Shown here: one piece after another, positions 53,447-62,929 of the stretch
Numbering within the stretch: the stretch's first letter is position 1
Layout of the letters: the number at the start of each line of letters is the position of its first letter
From: Rhizobium leguminosarum
GTDB taxonomy: Bacteria > Pseudomonadota > Alphaproteobacteria > Rhizobiales > Rhizobiaceae
Length of the DNA stretch: 64,000 nt
Reading direction: 5' to 3'
Assembly: GCF_017876795.1 (NCBI RefSeq)
Contig: NZ_JAGIOR010000001.1
Location: forward strand, 2,134,501-2,198,500
Position numbers and translations under genes: made by a program
The notes under the pieces: generated by a model
The model's input: the letters and a program-made list of their open reading frames with translations, nothing else
Told to the model about the DNA's origin: nothing
The model's database searches: none

Positions 53447-55303
53447 ATGTTTGGCTGGTTCGAACAGCGACTCAATCCCTTTCCGAGCGAGGAGCCCGTC
53501 GCTCCGCCGAAGGGTCTCTTTGCCTTTTGCTGGCACTACAGCAAACCGGCGGCGCCATGGCTCGGGTTGATGGCCCTGCTGACCGCGCTGATCGCCGTCG
53601 GCGAAGTGGCGCTCTTCCAGTTCCTCGGCGACATCGTCGACTGGCTGACCAATGCCGATCGCGCCACCTTCCTGGACAGGGAAGGCCACAAACTTTTCTG
53701 GATGGCGGCGCTGGTGCTGATCGGCCTGCCGCTGACGGCAGGGCTCGATTCTCTGATCATGCATCAGATGATGCTCGGCAATTATCCGATGATCGCACGC
53801 TGGCAGATGCACCGGTTCCTGCTGCGCCATAGCATGACGTTCTTCGCCAATGAGTTTGCCGGGCGCGTGGCGACCAAGGTCATGCAGACCTCGCTTGCCG
53901 TGCGCGAAACGGTGATGAAGATCCTCGATGTCTTCGTATACGTCGTGACGTACTTCCTGACGATGATCATCGTCATTGCGGCGGCAGACTGGCGGCTGAT
54001 GATCCCGATCCTCGTCTGGCTCGCCGTCTATATCGGCATCGTCGCTTATTTCGTGCCGCGGCTACGCAAGATCGCTGCGGCGCAGGCGGATGCGCGCTCG
54101 ATGATGACGGGGCGGGTGGTCGACAGCTATACGAATATCGCCACCGTCAAGCTGTTTTCGCATGCGGGCCGCGAGGAGGTCTATGCCAAGGAGGGCATGG
54201 ACGAGTTCCTGCAGACCGTGCACAAGCAGATGCGCAAGGTGACGCTTTTCCACATCAGCGTCTATCTAAACAACTGCGTCGCGCTCTTCGTCATCTCCGG
54301 TCTGTCGATCTGGTTCTGGCTGAACGGAGCGATCTCGGTCGGGGCCATCGCCATCGCCATCGGGCTTGCGATGCGCGTCAACGGCATGTCGCAATGGATC
54401 ATGTGGGAAGTCTCGGCGCTGTTCGAGAATATCGGCACGGTCTATGACGGCATGGAGATGATGAGCAAACAGCACGACATCGTCGACAAGCCGGGCGCAC
54501 CCAGTTTGACAGCGAAGAAGGGCGCAATCCACTACGATCGCATCCGCTTCCACTACGGCAAGAGCAAGGGCGTCATCGACAACCTGTCGCTCGACATCAA
54601 GGCGGGCGAGAAGGTCGGTCTCGTTGGCCGCTCCGGCGCCGGCAAGACGACGCTGATGAACCTGTTGCTGCGCTTCTACGACCTGGAGAGTGGACGCATC
54701 ACCATCGACGGGCAGGACATCGCCAGCGTCTCGCAGGAAAGCCTGCGCTCGCTGATCGGCGTGGTGACGCAGGATACCTCGCTGCTGCATCGCTCGATCC
54801 GCGACAACATCGCCTATGGCCGTCCCGATGCCTCGGACATCGAGATCATCGAGGCCGCCAAGCGTGCCAATGCCTGGGAGTTCATCGAAGGTCTGGTCGA
54901 CATGCAGGGCCGCGAGGGGCTCGACGCGCAGGTCGGCGAACGCGGCGTCAAGCTCTCCGGCGGCCAGCGGCAGCGCGTCGCGATCGCCCGCGTCTTCCTG
55001 AAGGACGCGCCGATCCTGGTGCTTGACGAGGCGACCTCGGCGCTCGATTCCGAAGTCGAGGCGGCGATCCAGGAAAACCTGTTTGCCCTGATGGAGGGCA
55101 AGACGGTGATCGCGATCGCCCACCGGCTTTCGACGCTGACGGAGATGGACCGGCTGATCGTGCTCGACAAGGGCCGAATCGTCGAGGCCGGTTCGCATGC
55201 CGAACTCGTCGAAGGAGGCGGCATCTACGCCGACCTCTGGAACCGCCAGTCCGGCGGCTTCCTCTCCGATCACGCCGAAGAGGCGGAAGAGGCGGCGGAA
55301 TGA
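53447..55303 (+). CDS. ABC-type exporter, fused permease and ATPase (first of two)
   Basis: 618 residues. Six membrane helices (about 35-345), then the ATPase: Walker A GRSGAGKTT, Q-loop GVVTQDTSLLHRS, signature KLSGGQRQRVAIARV, Walker B PILVLDEATSALD, switch His in AIAHRLSTL. MsbA/LmrA-type half transporter; the cargo is unknown. Start 53447 (MFGWFEQRL) follows CGGAGCAATTTC. A close relative lies 500 bases downstream, so the two might form a heterodimer, although both sets of ATPase motifs look complete. The C-terminus is Glu/Ala-rich. Confidence 0.88.
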   Translation: MFGWFEQRLNPFPSEEPVAPPKGLFAFCWHYSKPAAPWLGLMALLTALIAVGEVALFQFLGDIVDWLTNADRATFLDREGHKLFWMAALVLIGLPLTAGLDSLIMHQMMLGNYPMIARWQMHRFLLRHSMTFFANEFAGRVATKVMQTSLAVRETVMKILDVFVYVVTYFLTMIIVIAAADWRLMIPILVWLAVYIGIVAYFVPRLRKIAAAQADARSMMTGRVVDSYTNIATVKLFSHAGREEVYAKEGMDEFLQTVHKQMRKVTLFHISVYLNNCVALFVISGLSIWFWLNGAISVGAIAIAIGLAMRVNGMSQWIMWEVSALFENIGTVYDGMEMMSKQHDIVDKPGAPSLTAKKGAIHYDRIRFHYGKSKGVIDNLSLDIKAGEKVGLVGRSGAGKTTLMNLLLRFYDLESGRITIDGQDIASVSQESLRSLIGVVTQDTSLLHRSIRDNIAYGRPDASDIEIIEAAKRANAWEFIEGLVDMQGREGLDAQVGERGVKLSGGQRQRVAIARVFLKDAPILVLDEATSALDSEVEAAIQENLFALMEGKTVIAIAHRLSTLTEMDRLIVLDKGRIVEAGSHAELVEGGGIYADLWNRQSGGFLSDHAEEAEEAAE

Positions 55304-55304
55304 T

Positions 55305-55340
55305 AAAAGGCCCTCCCGGCGCAAGCGGGGAGGGCCTTTT
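55305..55340. terminator. Bidirectional terminator
   Basis: AAAAGGCCCTCCC pairs with GGGAGGGCCTTTT (13 bp), giving T-runs on both strands. It serves the ABC exporter (plus) and possibly the antitoxin-like gene (minus). Confidence 0.85.
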
Positions 55341-55408
55341 GAATTCCTATCCTGGCTACTTTGTGCTTGCCAACGGTATTGAGGACTACCGACGGCCGCC
55401 CCGTCCAT

Positions 55409-55639
55409 TCACAGGCTGTCGGCCCAGTCGATGACGCGGTCATGTTCGACGAGGATGATGGTATTGGCGGCGGCGAGGGTGCGCAGCGCGACTATGCGGC
55501 GACGTTCCTCCTGGTCGAGCCAAGCGGTAACCGCCTCGGTGACGATCTCGTCGCGTGGCAATGCCAGGTCGAGAGCCAGGGCATCGAGCCTTTCCGCGAG
55601 CGGAAGCGGAATATGCGCATCGAGCATTTTCGTTTCCAT
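55409..55639 (-). CDS. Ribbon-helix-helix, antitoxin-like protein without an adjacent toxin
   Basis: 76 residues. The N-terminal part (IPLPLAERLDALALDLALPRDEIVTEAVTAWLDQEERR) has the CopG/Arc ribbon-helix-helix pattern. The C-terminal DRVIDWADSL matches the toxin-contact tail (hxxVxxWxxSL) of ParD/RelB-type antitoxins. No RelE/ParE-like frame was found in the 163 bases upstream or 106 bases downstream, so it is an orphan. Start 55639 follows CGGAGAGAATATCC. Confidence 0.72.
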   Translation of the reverse strand: METKMLDAHIPLPLAERLDALALDLALPRDEIVTEAVTAWLDQEERRRIVALRTLAAANTIILVEHDRVIDWADSL

Positions 55640-55801
55640 GGATATTCTCTCCGGTGAAGCGCGATCGTATCGTCAGATTGTGACGGGTTCGGGGGTAATC
55701 AATGGCGATGCCGCCGATGTTATCGTTCATTACCAAAATATAAGGTTGCGTCCGATTTTCATTCCCTTTGCCGCTCGGCTCAATCCGCCTATATCGCTTC
55801 C

Positions 55802-57715
55802 ATGTTCTTGCGCCCCATCCTTCGCCTGTTCGAAACCTGGATCGATCCGTTCGGTCCGCGAGCCAATCTTCAGCCGCCGGGCTCGACGCTCGGTTTCATC
55901 CGTTTCTATATCGGCCAGGCGAAGATGCCGTTCGTCGCCATGCTCATTCTCGGCGGCACATCGGCGGCCATCGAGGCCGCACTTTTCTGGTTCGTCGGCC
56001 GGCTGGTCGATATCCTTGGCAGTATCAGGCCCGGCGCCGGCTGGAGCGGTCTTCTCGCAGCCCATGGCGGCGAGCTGTTCGGCATGCTCGCTCTCATCGG
56101 GCTCGTGCGTTTCGTCGTCGCTTTCCTGATCGCGCTCGTCGATCAGCAGGTGATCACGCCGGGTTTTTACAATCTAGCACGTTGGCAATCCTATCTCCAT
56201 GTCTCCAGGCAGTCTTTATCGTTCTTCCAGAGCGATTTCTCGGGACGCATCGTTACCAAGGTCTGGTCGGCCGGACAGGCAACCGGGGACCTCGTTACCT
56301 CGCTGATGGAAAGCGTCTGGTTCGTCGGCATTTATGCCGTGACGACGCTCGTGCTCGTCGCCCGGTTGGACATTTCGCTTGCTGCCGTCGTGCTGTTCTG
56401 GCTTGGCGCCTTCGGCCTGCTTGCCCGTCACTTTGTTCCGCGGATCCGCCTTCATTCTCGCGAAACGGCGGAGGCCGGATCGATGCTGAACGGCCGGATG
56501 GTCGATTCCTACAGCAACATGCAGACGCTGAAGCTGTTTGCGCGCGACGAGGAAAGCGACCGATACATGCGGCAGGGCTTCGATATCTTTCAGGATACGG
56601 TGCTGCGCTTCACGCGGTTCATCACCGGCGTCAGGGCCTCGATGGCGCTGCTCTCCGGCCTGATGATCGTGACGATGGCGGGGCTGAGTGTCGATCTCTG
56701 GCTGCGCGGCCTGGTTAGCTCCGGTGCCGTCGCATTCTCTTTGGCGCTGGTGCTCAGGCTGAATTTCCTGCTCGGGCGGCTGATGACGCAGTTCAACGGC
56801 ATCATGCGCAATCTCGGCACCATCCAGAACGCCGCCGAGCTGATATCCCAACCTCTGGGGCTCGTCGATCGGCCGGATGCGAAGAGCCTCGTGATCCGGC
56901 AGCCCGGCATCCGCTTCGACAATGTTTCCTTTCGCTACGGCAAGGGTCACCTGCCGGTCGTCGAGAATTTCTCGTTGACCATCCACCCGGGCGAAAAGGT
57001 CGGGATCGTCGGCCGTTCCGGGGCGGGGAAGTCGACGCTGATGAACCTGCTGCTGCGCCTCTACGACATTCAGGACGGCCGCATTCTCATCGACGGCCAG
57101 GATATTGCAGCCGTGACGCAGGAATCTCTCAGGATGCAGATCGGCGTCGTCAGCCAGGACACCTCGCTGCTGCATCGTTCGGTGCGCGACAATATCCTGT
57201 TCGGGCGGCCGGATGCCGGTGAGGAGCGGTTGGTCGAGGCGGCAAGGCGCGCCGAAGCCATCGACTTCATCGAACGCCTGCAGGATCAGCAGGGCCGTAG
57301 AGGTTTCGATGCACATGTCGGCGAACGCGGTGTCAAACTGTCAGGTGGACAGCGGCAGCGCATCGCCATTGCCCGCGTCATGCTCAAGGACGCTCCGATC
57401 CTCGTCCTCGACGAAGCGACGTCGGCCCTCGATTCGGAAGTGGAAGAAGCGATCCAGTCCAATCTCCATCGGATCATGGAAGGCAAAACGGTACTTGCGA
57501 TCGCCCACCGGCTGTCGACGATTGCAGCACTGGACCGGCTGATCGTTGTTGATCTCGGCCGGATCATCGAGGAGGGCAGCCATGACCAACTGCTTCGCCG
57601 CGGCGGGCTCTATGCCGAGCTCTGGGCGCGCCAGTCTGGCGGCTTCCTCGCGGCGGACGAGGATGTGGGCTCAAGGGTCGACGGCGAATTCCGCCATGAG
57701 GCCAAAATGATTTGA
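55802..57715 (+). CDS. ABC-type exporter, fused permease and ATPase (second of two)
   Basis: 637 residues, related to the exporter at 53447. Six membrane helices (about 40-340), Walker A GRSGAGKST, signature KLSGGQRQRIAIARV, Walker B PILVLDEATSALD, switch His AIAHRLSTI. It ends GEFRHEAKMI. Cargo unknown. Its last 45 bases overlap the end of the convergent phosphatase gene. The start codon is poorly served by a ribosome site (upstream TATATCGCTTCC). Confidence 0.88.
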   Translation: MFLRPILRLFETWIDPFGPRANLQPPGSTLGFIRFYIGQAKMPFVAMLILGGTSAAIEAALFWFVGRLVDILGSIRPGAGWSGLLAAHGGELFGMLALIGLVRFVVAFLIALVDQQVITPGFYNLARWQSYLHVSRQSLSFFQSDFSGRIVTKVWSAGQATGDLVTSLMESVWFVGIYAVTTLVLVARLDISLAAVVLFWLGAFGLLARHFVPRIRLHSRETAEAGSMLNGRMVDSYSNMQTLKLFARDEESDRYMRQGFDIFQDTVLRFTRFITGVRASMALLSGLMIVTMAGLSVDLWLRGLVSSGAVAFSLALVLRLNFLLGRLMTQFNGIMRNLGTIQNAAELISQPLGLVDRPDAKSLVIRQPGIRFDNVSFRYGKGHLPVVENFSLTIHPGEKVGIVGRSGAGKSTLMNLLLRLYDIQDGRILIDGQDIAAVTQESLRMQIGVVSQDTSLLHRSVRDNILFGRPDAGEERLVEAARRAEAIDFIERLQDQQGRRGFDAHVGERGVKLSGGQRQRIAIARVMLKDAPILVLDEATSALDSEVEEAIQSNLHRIMEGKTVLAIAHRLSTIAALDRLIVVDLGRIIEEGSHDQLLRRGGLYAELWARQSGGFLAADEDVGSRVDGEFRHEAKMI

Positions 57716-58603
57716 TCCGAAGCTGTCCTCGATGCGGCGGACCGATTTCAGCCGCAGGGGCGCCCTGCTGAAGACGTGATCGATCGGAATGCCGAAGGCG
57801 CCTGCAGCGATCGGCCATGTCGCCGGCTCCAGCGATACCGTGCCCAAGCCTTGGCTGCGCATGAGATACTGCACGTCGGGCGCCAGAATCGACGTGTTGA
57901 AATCGCCGGCAAGGACGAGCGGCCCCGGCAGGGAGGGAATAATCTCCGCGAGATCTTCGATTTCCAGGCCATGGAATTCGTCGTAATAGGGCTTGGTCAG
58001 GTGCGCGGCGAGGAAATTGACCTTCTGGCCGTCGAAATCGATCGTCGAGATCGTCAGCCGGTTGCGCCAGAGCAGGCCGAGGTTGCAGATGCGAGGCTCG
58101 ATGAGCGGGCGCTTCGACAGCACCAGCGTATCGCATTCCTGCATGCCGACACCACAGCCGACATAATAGGGATAGGTCTTCAATAACCGCGGCAGTTCTG
58201 ACAGCAGCGGTTCGGCCTCCAGGATGCTGACGACGTCGGCACCCGAGGCGACGGCCATGTCGGCGATTGCTGCGCCGTTGGCGAAATTATCATTCTCGAT
58301 ATTGAAAGACATCAGCTTGAAGAGGGCCGGGCGGCTTTCGACGATGGCGGGCTCGACGAATTCGCGCGTCATCACCACACCATGGACGGCAAGGGCCGCA
58401 GATACGGCGAGCGTCAGCAGCGCATACCAGTGCCGCTTGACCAGCAAGGCTGCGATCGACGCTGCCGCTGCTGCCACCGCCAGATGGATCTGGAAACTGT
58501 AGAAGAGAGAAAGCAGATAGAAGCTGCTGACATATCGCAGTGAGACGATGGCGAGAACGAGGGTTGTGAGAACGCTGAATACGCAGAAAATCGTGTCTCT
58601 CAT
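57671..58603 (-). CDS. Endonuclease/exonuclease/phosphatase family membrane protein
   Basis: 310 residues. Two or three membrane helices fill residues 1-80 (FCVFSVLTTLVLAIVSL, IHLAVAAAAASIAALLV, LLTLAVSAALAVHGVVM), then an EEP domain: MSFNIENDN, SILEAEP, LAAHLTKP, LAGDFNTS, and the closing NHFGLMAEF. Substrate unknown; related EEP proteins cleave phosphodiesters or lipids. Convergent with and overlapping the ABC exporter by 45 bases. Confidence 0.85.
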   Translation of the reverse strand: MRDTIFCVFSVLTTLVLAIVSLRYVSSFYLLSLFYSFQIHLAVAAAAASIAALLVKRHWYALLTLAVSAALAVHGVVMTREFVEPAIVESRPALFKLMSFNIENDNFANGAAIADMAVASGADVVSILEAEPLLSELPRLLKTYPYYVGCGVGMQECDTLVLSKRPLIEPRICNLGLLWRNRLTISTIDFDGQKVNFLAAHLTKPYYDEFHGLEIEDLAEIIPSLPGPLVLAGDFNTSILAPDVQYLMRSQGLGTVSLEPATWPIAAGAFGIPIDHVFSRAPLRLKSVRRIEDSFGSNHFGLMAEFAVDP

Positions 58604-58888
58604 CCGCTCCGGTCCGGCTCGCTGGCGTGATTGCGACAGCGCCTATCACGGCGGCATTTTTGTTGCAATGCAGCATAATCGCAAGCTCGTGTTTGCCTTA
58701 AAAAATTCATCGGAAATTCCCGCGACATTGTGCCCTCATCCCCTTGCCAAGGCTGGACATAATTTGCGATCAAGCTTAGAACGCGCCGGATTGCCGGGGA
58801 ATCTATGGCCGAATTGTGTCTAGATCGATTCGCCGGCAGAGGGGGCAGGGCGGAATTCCGCGATAATTGCGCAGAGGATGGTTAGGCC

Positions 58889-59467
58889 GTGAGCGAACAC
58901 GTAACGACAAGCGAGGCTTCAACAGAGCCTACTCGCCGTGATTTCCTTTATCTCACCACTGGTATGGCGGGTGCTGTCGGCGCCGTCGCGGTTGCCTGGC
59001 CGTTCGTCGACCAGATGCGTCCGGATGCGTCGACGCTGGCGCTGGCCTCCATCGAAGTCGATGTTGCGAGCCTCGAGCCCGGCATGTCGCTGACGGTCAA
59101 GTGGCGCGGCAAGCCGATCTTCATCCGCAACCGCACGCCTGAAGAAGTGAAGGCCGCCGCCGATGTTGCGCTGGCGGATCTCAAGGATCCGGTCGCCCGC
59201 AATGCCAACCTGCCGCCCGAAGCTCAGGCAACCGGTGTCGACCGTTCAGGCGGCAAGGACAAGGAAAACTGGATCGTCATGATCGGTACCTGCACCCATC
59301 TCGGCTGCGTGCCGCTCGGCCAGGCCGGCGAATACAATGGTTGGTTCTGTCCCTGCCATGGCTCGGTCTACGATACGGCCGGCCGCATCCGTAAGGGTCC
59401 TGCGCCGCAGAACCTGGCGATTCCGACCTTTTCATTTATATCCGATACCAAGATCAAGATCGGTTGA
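58889..59467 (+). CDS. petA: Ubiquinol-cytochrome c reductase Rieske iron-sulphur subunit
   Basis: 192 residues from a GTG start. TRRDFLYLTTGMAGAVGAVAVAWPF is an uncleaved twin-arginine anchor. CTHLGC and CPCHGS bind the 2Fe-2S cluster. First gene of petABC (fbcFBH), the bc1 complex that passes electrons from ubiquinol to cytochrome c. The start follows GAGGATGGTTAGGCC. The 285-base gap upstream should contain the promoter. Confidence 0.95.
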   Translation: MSEHVTTSEASTEPTRRDFLYLTTGMAGAVGAVAVAWPFVDQMRPDASTLALASIEVDVASLEPGMSLTVKWRGKPIFIRNRTPEEVKAAADVALADLKDPVARNANLPPEAQATGVDRSGGKDKENWIVMIGTCTHLGCVPLGQAGEYNGWFCPCHGSVYDTAGRIRKGPAPQNLAIPTFSFISDTKIKIG

Positions 59468-59481
59468 GGGGAGACTGATTA

Positions 59482-60762
59482 ATGAGTGGCCATTCCAGCT
59501 ACGAGCCATCAACCGGCCTTGAGAAATGGGTCGATGCGCGCCTGCCTTTGCCGCGTATGGTCTATGACAGCTTCGTGGCATATCCGGTTCCCAGGAACCT
59601 GAATTATGCCTACACCTTCGGCGCCATGCTTTCCGTGATGCTGATCCTGCAGATCCTGACGGGCGTCGTGCTCGCCATGCATTATGCCGCCGACACGGCG
59701 ATCGCCTTCAATTCCGTTGAAAAGATCATGCGCGACGTCAACCATGGCTGGCTACTGCGCTATATGCATGCCAACGGCGCCTCCTTCTTCTTCGTCGCCG
59801 TTTACCTGCATATCGCCCGCGGCCTCTATTACGGTTCCTACAAGGCGCCGCGCGAAATCCTTTGGATCCTCGGCGTCGTCATCTACCTGCTGATGATGGC
59901 GACCGGCTTCATGGGCTACGTCCTGCCGTGGGGCCAGATGTCCTTCTGGGGCGCGACCGTCATCACCGGCTTCTTCTCGGCCTTCCCGCTGGTCGGCGAA
60001 TGGATCCAGCAGTTCCTGCTTGGCGGCTTCGCCGTCGATCAGCCGACGCTGAACCGCTTCTTCTCGCTGCACTACCTGTTGCCCTTCATGATCGCCGGCG
60101 TCGTGGTCTTGCACATCTGGGCGCTGCACGTCACCGGCCAGACCAACCCGACGGGCGTCGAGGTCAAGACAAAGACAGACACGGTGCGTTTCACGCCCTA
60201 TGCAACGATGAAGGATGCGCTCGGCGTCTCCATCTTCCTGCTGGTCTATGCCTATTTCGTCTTCTACCTGCCGAACTTCCTCGGCCATGCCGACAACTAC
60301 ATCCCCGCCGACCCGTTGAAGACGCCGGCTCATATCGTTCCGGAATGGTACTTCCTGCCGTTCTACGCGATGCTGCGTTCGATCACCTTCAACGTCGGCC
60401 CGATCGACTCCAAGCTCGGCGGCGTTCTGGTGATGTTTGGCGCGATCATCGTGCTGTTCTTCCTGCCCTGGCTCGACACCTCGAAGGTCCGTTCGGCCGT
60501 CTACCGTCCCTGGTACAAGCTGTTCTACTGGCTGTTCGTGATCAATGCGATCATCCTCGGCTGGCTGGGTTCGCAACCGGCGGAAGGCCTGTTCACCACG
60601 ATTTCGCAGATCTGCACGCTTCTCTACTTCGCTTTCTTCCTGGTCGCCATGCCAGTTCTCGGCCTGGTGGAAACGCCGCGCCGTATTCCGAACTCGATCA
60701 CCGAAGCGGTGCTCGAAAAGCGCAACAAGACAGCTGCTGCCAGTGCAGCGGCCAATGCGTAA
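59482..60762 (+). CDS. petB: Cytochrome b of the bc1 complex
   Basis: 426 residues, full-length mitochondrial-type cytochrome b. Eight membrane helices; the haem-ligand His pairs lie in [22 protein letters not shown] and in the [20 protein letters not shown] helix. [13 protein letters not shown] is the Qo-site PEWY motif. It lies 14 bases after petA with GAGGGGAGACTGATTA as ribosome site. Confidence 0.97.
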   Translation: MSGHSSYEPSTGLEKWVDARLPLPRMVYDSFVAYPVPRNLNYAYTFGAMLSVMLILQILTGVVLAMHYAADTAIAFNSVEKIMRDVNHGWLLRYMHANGASFFFVAVYLHIARGLYYGSYKAPREILWILGVVIYLLMMATGFMGYVLPWGQMSFWGATVITGFFSAFPLVGEWIQQFLLGGFAVDQPTLNRFFSLHYLLPFMIAGVVVLHIWALHVTGQTNPTGVEVKTKTDTVRFTPYATMKDALGVSIFLLVYAYFVFYLPNFLGHADNYIPADPLKTPAHIVPEWYFLPFYAMLRSITFNVGPIDSKLGGVLVMFGAIIVLFFLPWLDTSKVRSAVYRPWYKLFYWLFVINAIILGWLGSQPAEGLFTTISQICTLLYFAFFLVAMPVLGLVETPRRIPNSITEAVLEKRNKTAAASAAANA

Positions 60763-60787
60763 GCGCGCGGCGGAAGGGAACAAAAAT

Positions 60788-61672
60788 ATGAAAACGCTTG
60801 TTGCAAGCATTCTTTCGCTCGCTGTCGCTGCTGTTCTCGGCAGCGCCGCCTTCGCCCAGGAAGCGACGCCCGCCAATGGCGCGGCACCCGCCCATCACGA
60901 AGAAGGTGCGACGCCGCACTATCCGCTGAAGGAGCCGAAGGAAGAGGAGTGGAGTTTTGCCGGTCCGTTCGGCCATTACGACAAGGCTCAGCTTCAGCGC
61001 GGCCTCAAGGTCTACACCGAAGTCTGTTCCGCCTGCCATTCGATGAACCTCGTGCCTTTCCGCATGCTCGACGAGCTCGGCTATAACCAGGCGCAGGTGA
61101 AGGCTTTCGCCGCGAACTACGAGGTCCAGGACGGCCCGAACGCGGCCGGCGAGATGTTTACCCGCAAGGCGGTCCCTTCCGATCATTTCCCGGCGCCGTT
61201 CGCCAATGCGGAGGCGGCTGCCGCTTCCAACAATGGTGCGGCTCCGCCTGACTTTTCGCTGATCGCCAAGGCCCGCGAAGTCGAGCGCGGCTTCCCGCAA
61301 TTCGTCTTCGACGTCTTCACGCAGTATCAGGAAAACGGCCCGGACTATATCCACGCGCTGTTGACCGGCTATGAAGAGCCGCCGGCCGGTTTCCAAGTGC
61401 CGCAGGGCGGACATTATAACCCATATTTCCATGCTGCCGCTGTCCTCGCCATGCCGAAGCCGCTTTCCGATGGCCAGGTGACCTATGACGACGGCGCGCC
61501 GCAGACCGTTGACCAGTACTCCAAGGACGTCTCCTCCTTCCTGATGTGGGCCGCCGAACCGCATCTCGAGGAGCGCAAGCGCACCGGCTTCATGGTCATG
61601 ATCTTCCTGGCGATCTTCACGGTGTTGATCTACCTGACGAAGCGCTCGGTCTACGCCAACAAGGATCATTGA
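60788..61672 (+). CDS. petC: Cytochrome c1 of the bc1 complex
   Basis: 294 residues. A signal peptide ends at Ala23-Gln (SAAFAQ), CSACH binds haem c, and the C-terminal helix MVMIFLAIFTVLIYL anchors it. An Ala/His-rich extension (residues 25-45) precedes the domain. PKPLSDGQVTYDDGAP holds the distal Met region. Start 60788 is chosen over the in-frame extension into petB by AAGGGAACAAAAAT. A clear terminator follows. Confidence 0.95.
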   Translation: MKTLVASILSLAVAAVLGSAAFAQEATPANGAAPAHHEEGATPHYPLKEPKEEEWSFAGPFGHYDKAQLQRGLKVYTEVCSACHSMNLVPFRMLDELGYNQAQVKAFAANYEVQDGPNAAGEMFTRKAVPSDHFPAPFANAEAAAASNNGAAPPDFSLIAKAREVERGFPQFVFDVFTQYQENGPDYIHALLTGYEEPPAGFQVPQGGHYNPYFHAAAVLAMPKPLSDGQVTYDDGAPQTVDQYSKDVSSFLMWAAEPHLEERKRTGFMVMIFLAIFTVLIYLTKRSVYANKDH

Positions 61673-61694
61673 GCGCTCCTTGTCGGAATCTTAG

Positions 61695-61719
61695 AGGCGG
61701 CTTGCGAGCCGCCTTTTTT
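61695..61719 (+). terminator. Terminator of petABC
   Basis: AGGCGGCT-tgcg-AGCCGCCT (8 bp) followed by TTTTT, 22 bases after petC. Confidence 0.9.
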
Positions 61720-61754
61720 GTTGGTTCCGCCCCTGGCAATTGATAGGGTGCGCT

Positions 61755-61863
61755 GGAACAGGATGACTTTAGGCCGGTCGGCCTAAAGTCATCCTGTTCC
61801 AAATTGATGGGTCAGAGCATGATTTCGTCCGAAAACCGCTCACACTTTTCGGCATCATGCTCT
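61755..61863. repeat. RIME-like element, full copy (family A)
   Basis: 109 bp made of two palindromes: a perfect 21-bp stem GGAACAGGATGACTTTAGGCC-type with a 4-base loop (61755-61800), and AGAGCATGAT/ATCATGCTCT with inner CCGAAAA/TTTTCGG (61814-61863). The size and two-palindrome plan agree with RIME1 elements described in Rhizobium and Sinorhizobium. Confidence 0.85.
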
Positions 61864-61894
61864 GGTTTCACGCGCTCGCAGATATGGACTTTCC

Positions 61895-62440
61895 ATGGAC
61901 AAGAATATGACTTCGGAGCTCGCAGCCAGCATCCGCTCCATTCGCGACTACCCCAAGCCCGGCATCATCTTCCGTGATATCACCACGCTGCTCGGCAACC
62001 CCCGCGCTTTCCGCCGGGCGGTCGACGAACTCGTGCAGCCCTATGCCGGCACGAAAATCGACAAGATCGCCGGCATGGAGGCACGCGGCTTCATCCTCGG
62101 CGGCGCGGTGGCGCATCAGCTTTCTTCCGGCTTCGTGCCGATCCGCAAGAAGGGAAAGCTGCCGCACGAAACCGTGCGCATCGCCTACAGCCTGGAATAT
62201 GGCGTCGACGAGATGGAGATGCATCGTGACGCGGTGCAGCCCGGCGAGAAGGTGATCCTGGTCGACGACCTGATCGCCACCGGCGGCACGGCCGTGGGTG
62301 CCACGAAGCTGCTGCGCCAGATCGGCGCGGAAGTGGTCGGCGCCTGCTTCGTCATCGATCTGCCGGATCTCGGCGGCCGCAGGAAGCTGGAAGAGCTCGG
62401 CGTCAACGTGCACACGCTGGTCGAATTCTCCGGCCACTGA
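61895..62440 (+). CDS. apt: Adenine phosphoribosyltransferase
   Basis: 181 residues. [16 protein letters not shown] is the PRPP-binding motif, [10 protein letters not shown] and [16 protein letters not shown] are family stretches. It makes AMP from adenine and PRPP. Start 61895 (MDKNMTSEL) or 61907 (MTSEL); neither has a strong ribosome site. A RIME-like element lies 31 bases upstream, so the promoter must lie within or beyond that repeat. Confidence 0.95.
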   Translation: MDKNMTSELAASIRSIRDYPKPGIIFRDITTLLGNPRAFRRAVDELVQPYAGTKIDKIAGMEARGFILGGAVAHQLSSGFVPIRKKGKLPHETVRIAYSLEYGVDEMEMHRDAVQPGEKVILVDDLIATGGTAVGATKLLRQIGAEVVGACFVIDLPDLGGRRKLEELGVNVHTLVEFSGH

Positions 62441-62461
62441 CCCGGCATTCCGCACGCGGTG

Positions 62462-62929
62462 TCAGTCGAATTCCAAGACGCCGCTTTCGAAGCGCATGAC
62501 GGGATCGCCGTTCTGATTGACGCCTACGCAGAGGATGGTGTTGAGGTGCCAGCCCGGCCGCGACGCTAGCGGCCGGCTGGAGAGAAGGGCGACGGAATAG
62601 GTCACGACGTCGCCTGGGAAGATCGGCCGCAGCCATTGCAGTTCCTGGAAACCTGGTGAAGGGCCGAGGTTCGGAGCCGTCAGGCCTCTTTGTGCGAGGG
62701 CGACGCTCTGGCTTTTCCAGAAGGCGAGGAAGGTCCGCATCCAGGCGGCGGTGGTGTGCCATCCCGAAGCGCAAAGGCCGCCGAAGAGGGTATCCTTGGC
62801 TGCTTCCTTGTCCACGTGAAAGCGCTGCGGATCGAAGCGCGTCGCGAAGCGGATGATGTTTTCCTCGGTGAAGGTGTAGCTGCCGATCTCGGCTTTCTCG
62901 CCGACGGCATATAGTTCAGACATTCTCAT
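62462..62929 (-). CDS. MaoC-like dehydratase (hotdog fold)
   Basis: 155 residues, MRMSELYAVGEKAE start. The hydratase-2 stretch RFDPQRFHVDKEAAKDTLFGGLCASGWHT carries the usual D-x4-H-like pair (FDPQRFH) of (R)-specific enoyl-CoA hydratases. Substrate unknown. ATG 62929 overlaps the stop of the upstream MaoC gene by four bases and has GAGGTATTGGC in front. The two genes look like subunits or paralogues in one operon. Confidence 0.88.
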   Translation of the reverse strand: MRMSELYAVGEKAEIGSYTFTEENIIRFATRFDPQRFHVDKEAAKDTLFGGLCASGWHTTAAWMRTFLAFWKSQSVALAQRGLTAPNLGPSPGFQELQWLRPIFPGDVVTYSVALLSSRPLASRPGWHLNTILCVGVNQNGDPVMRFESGVLEFD

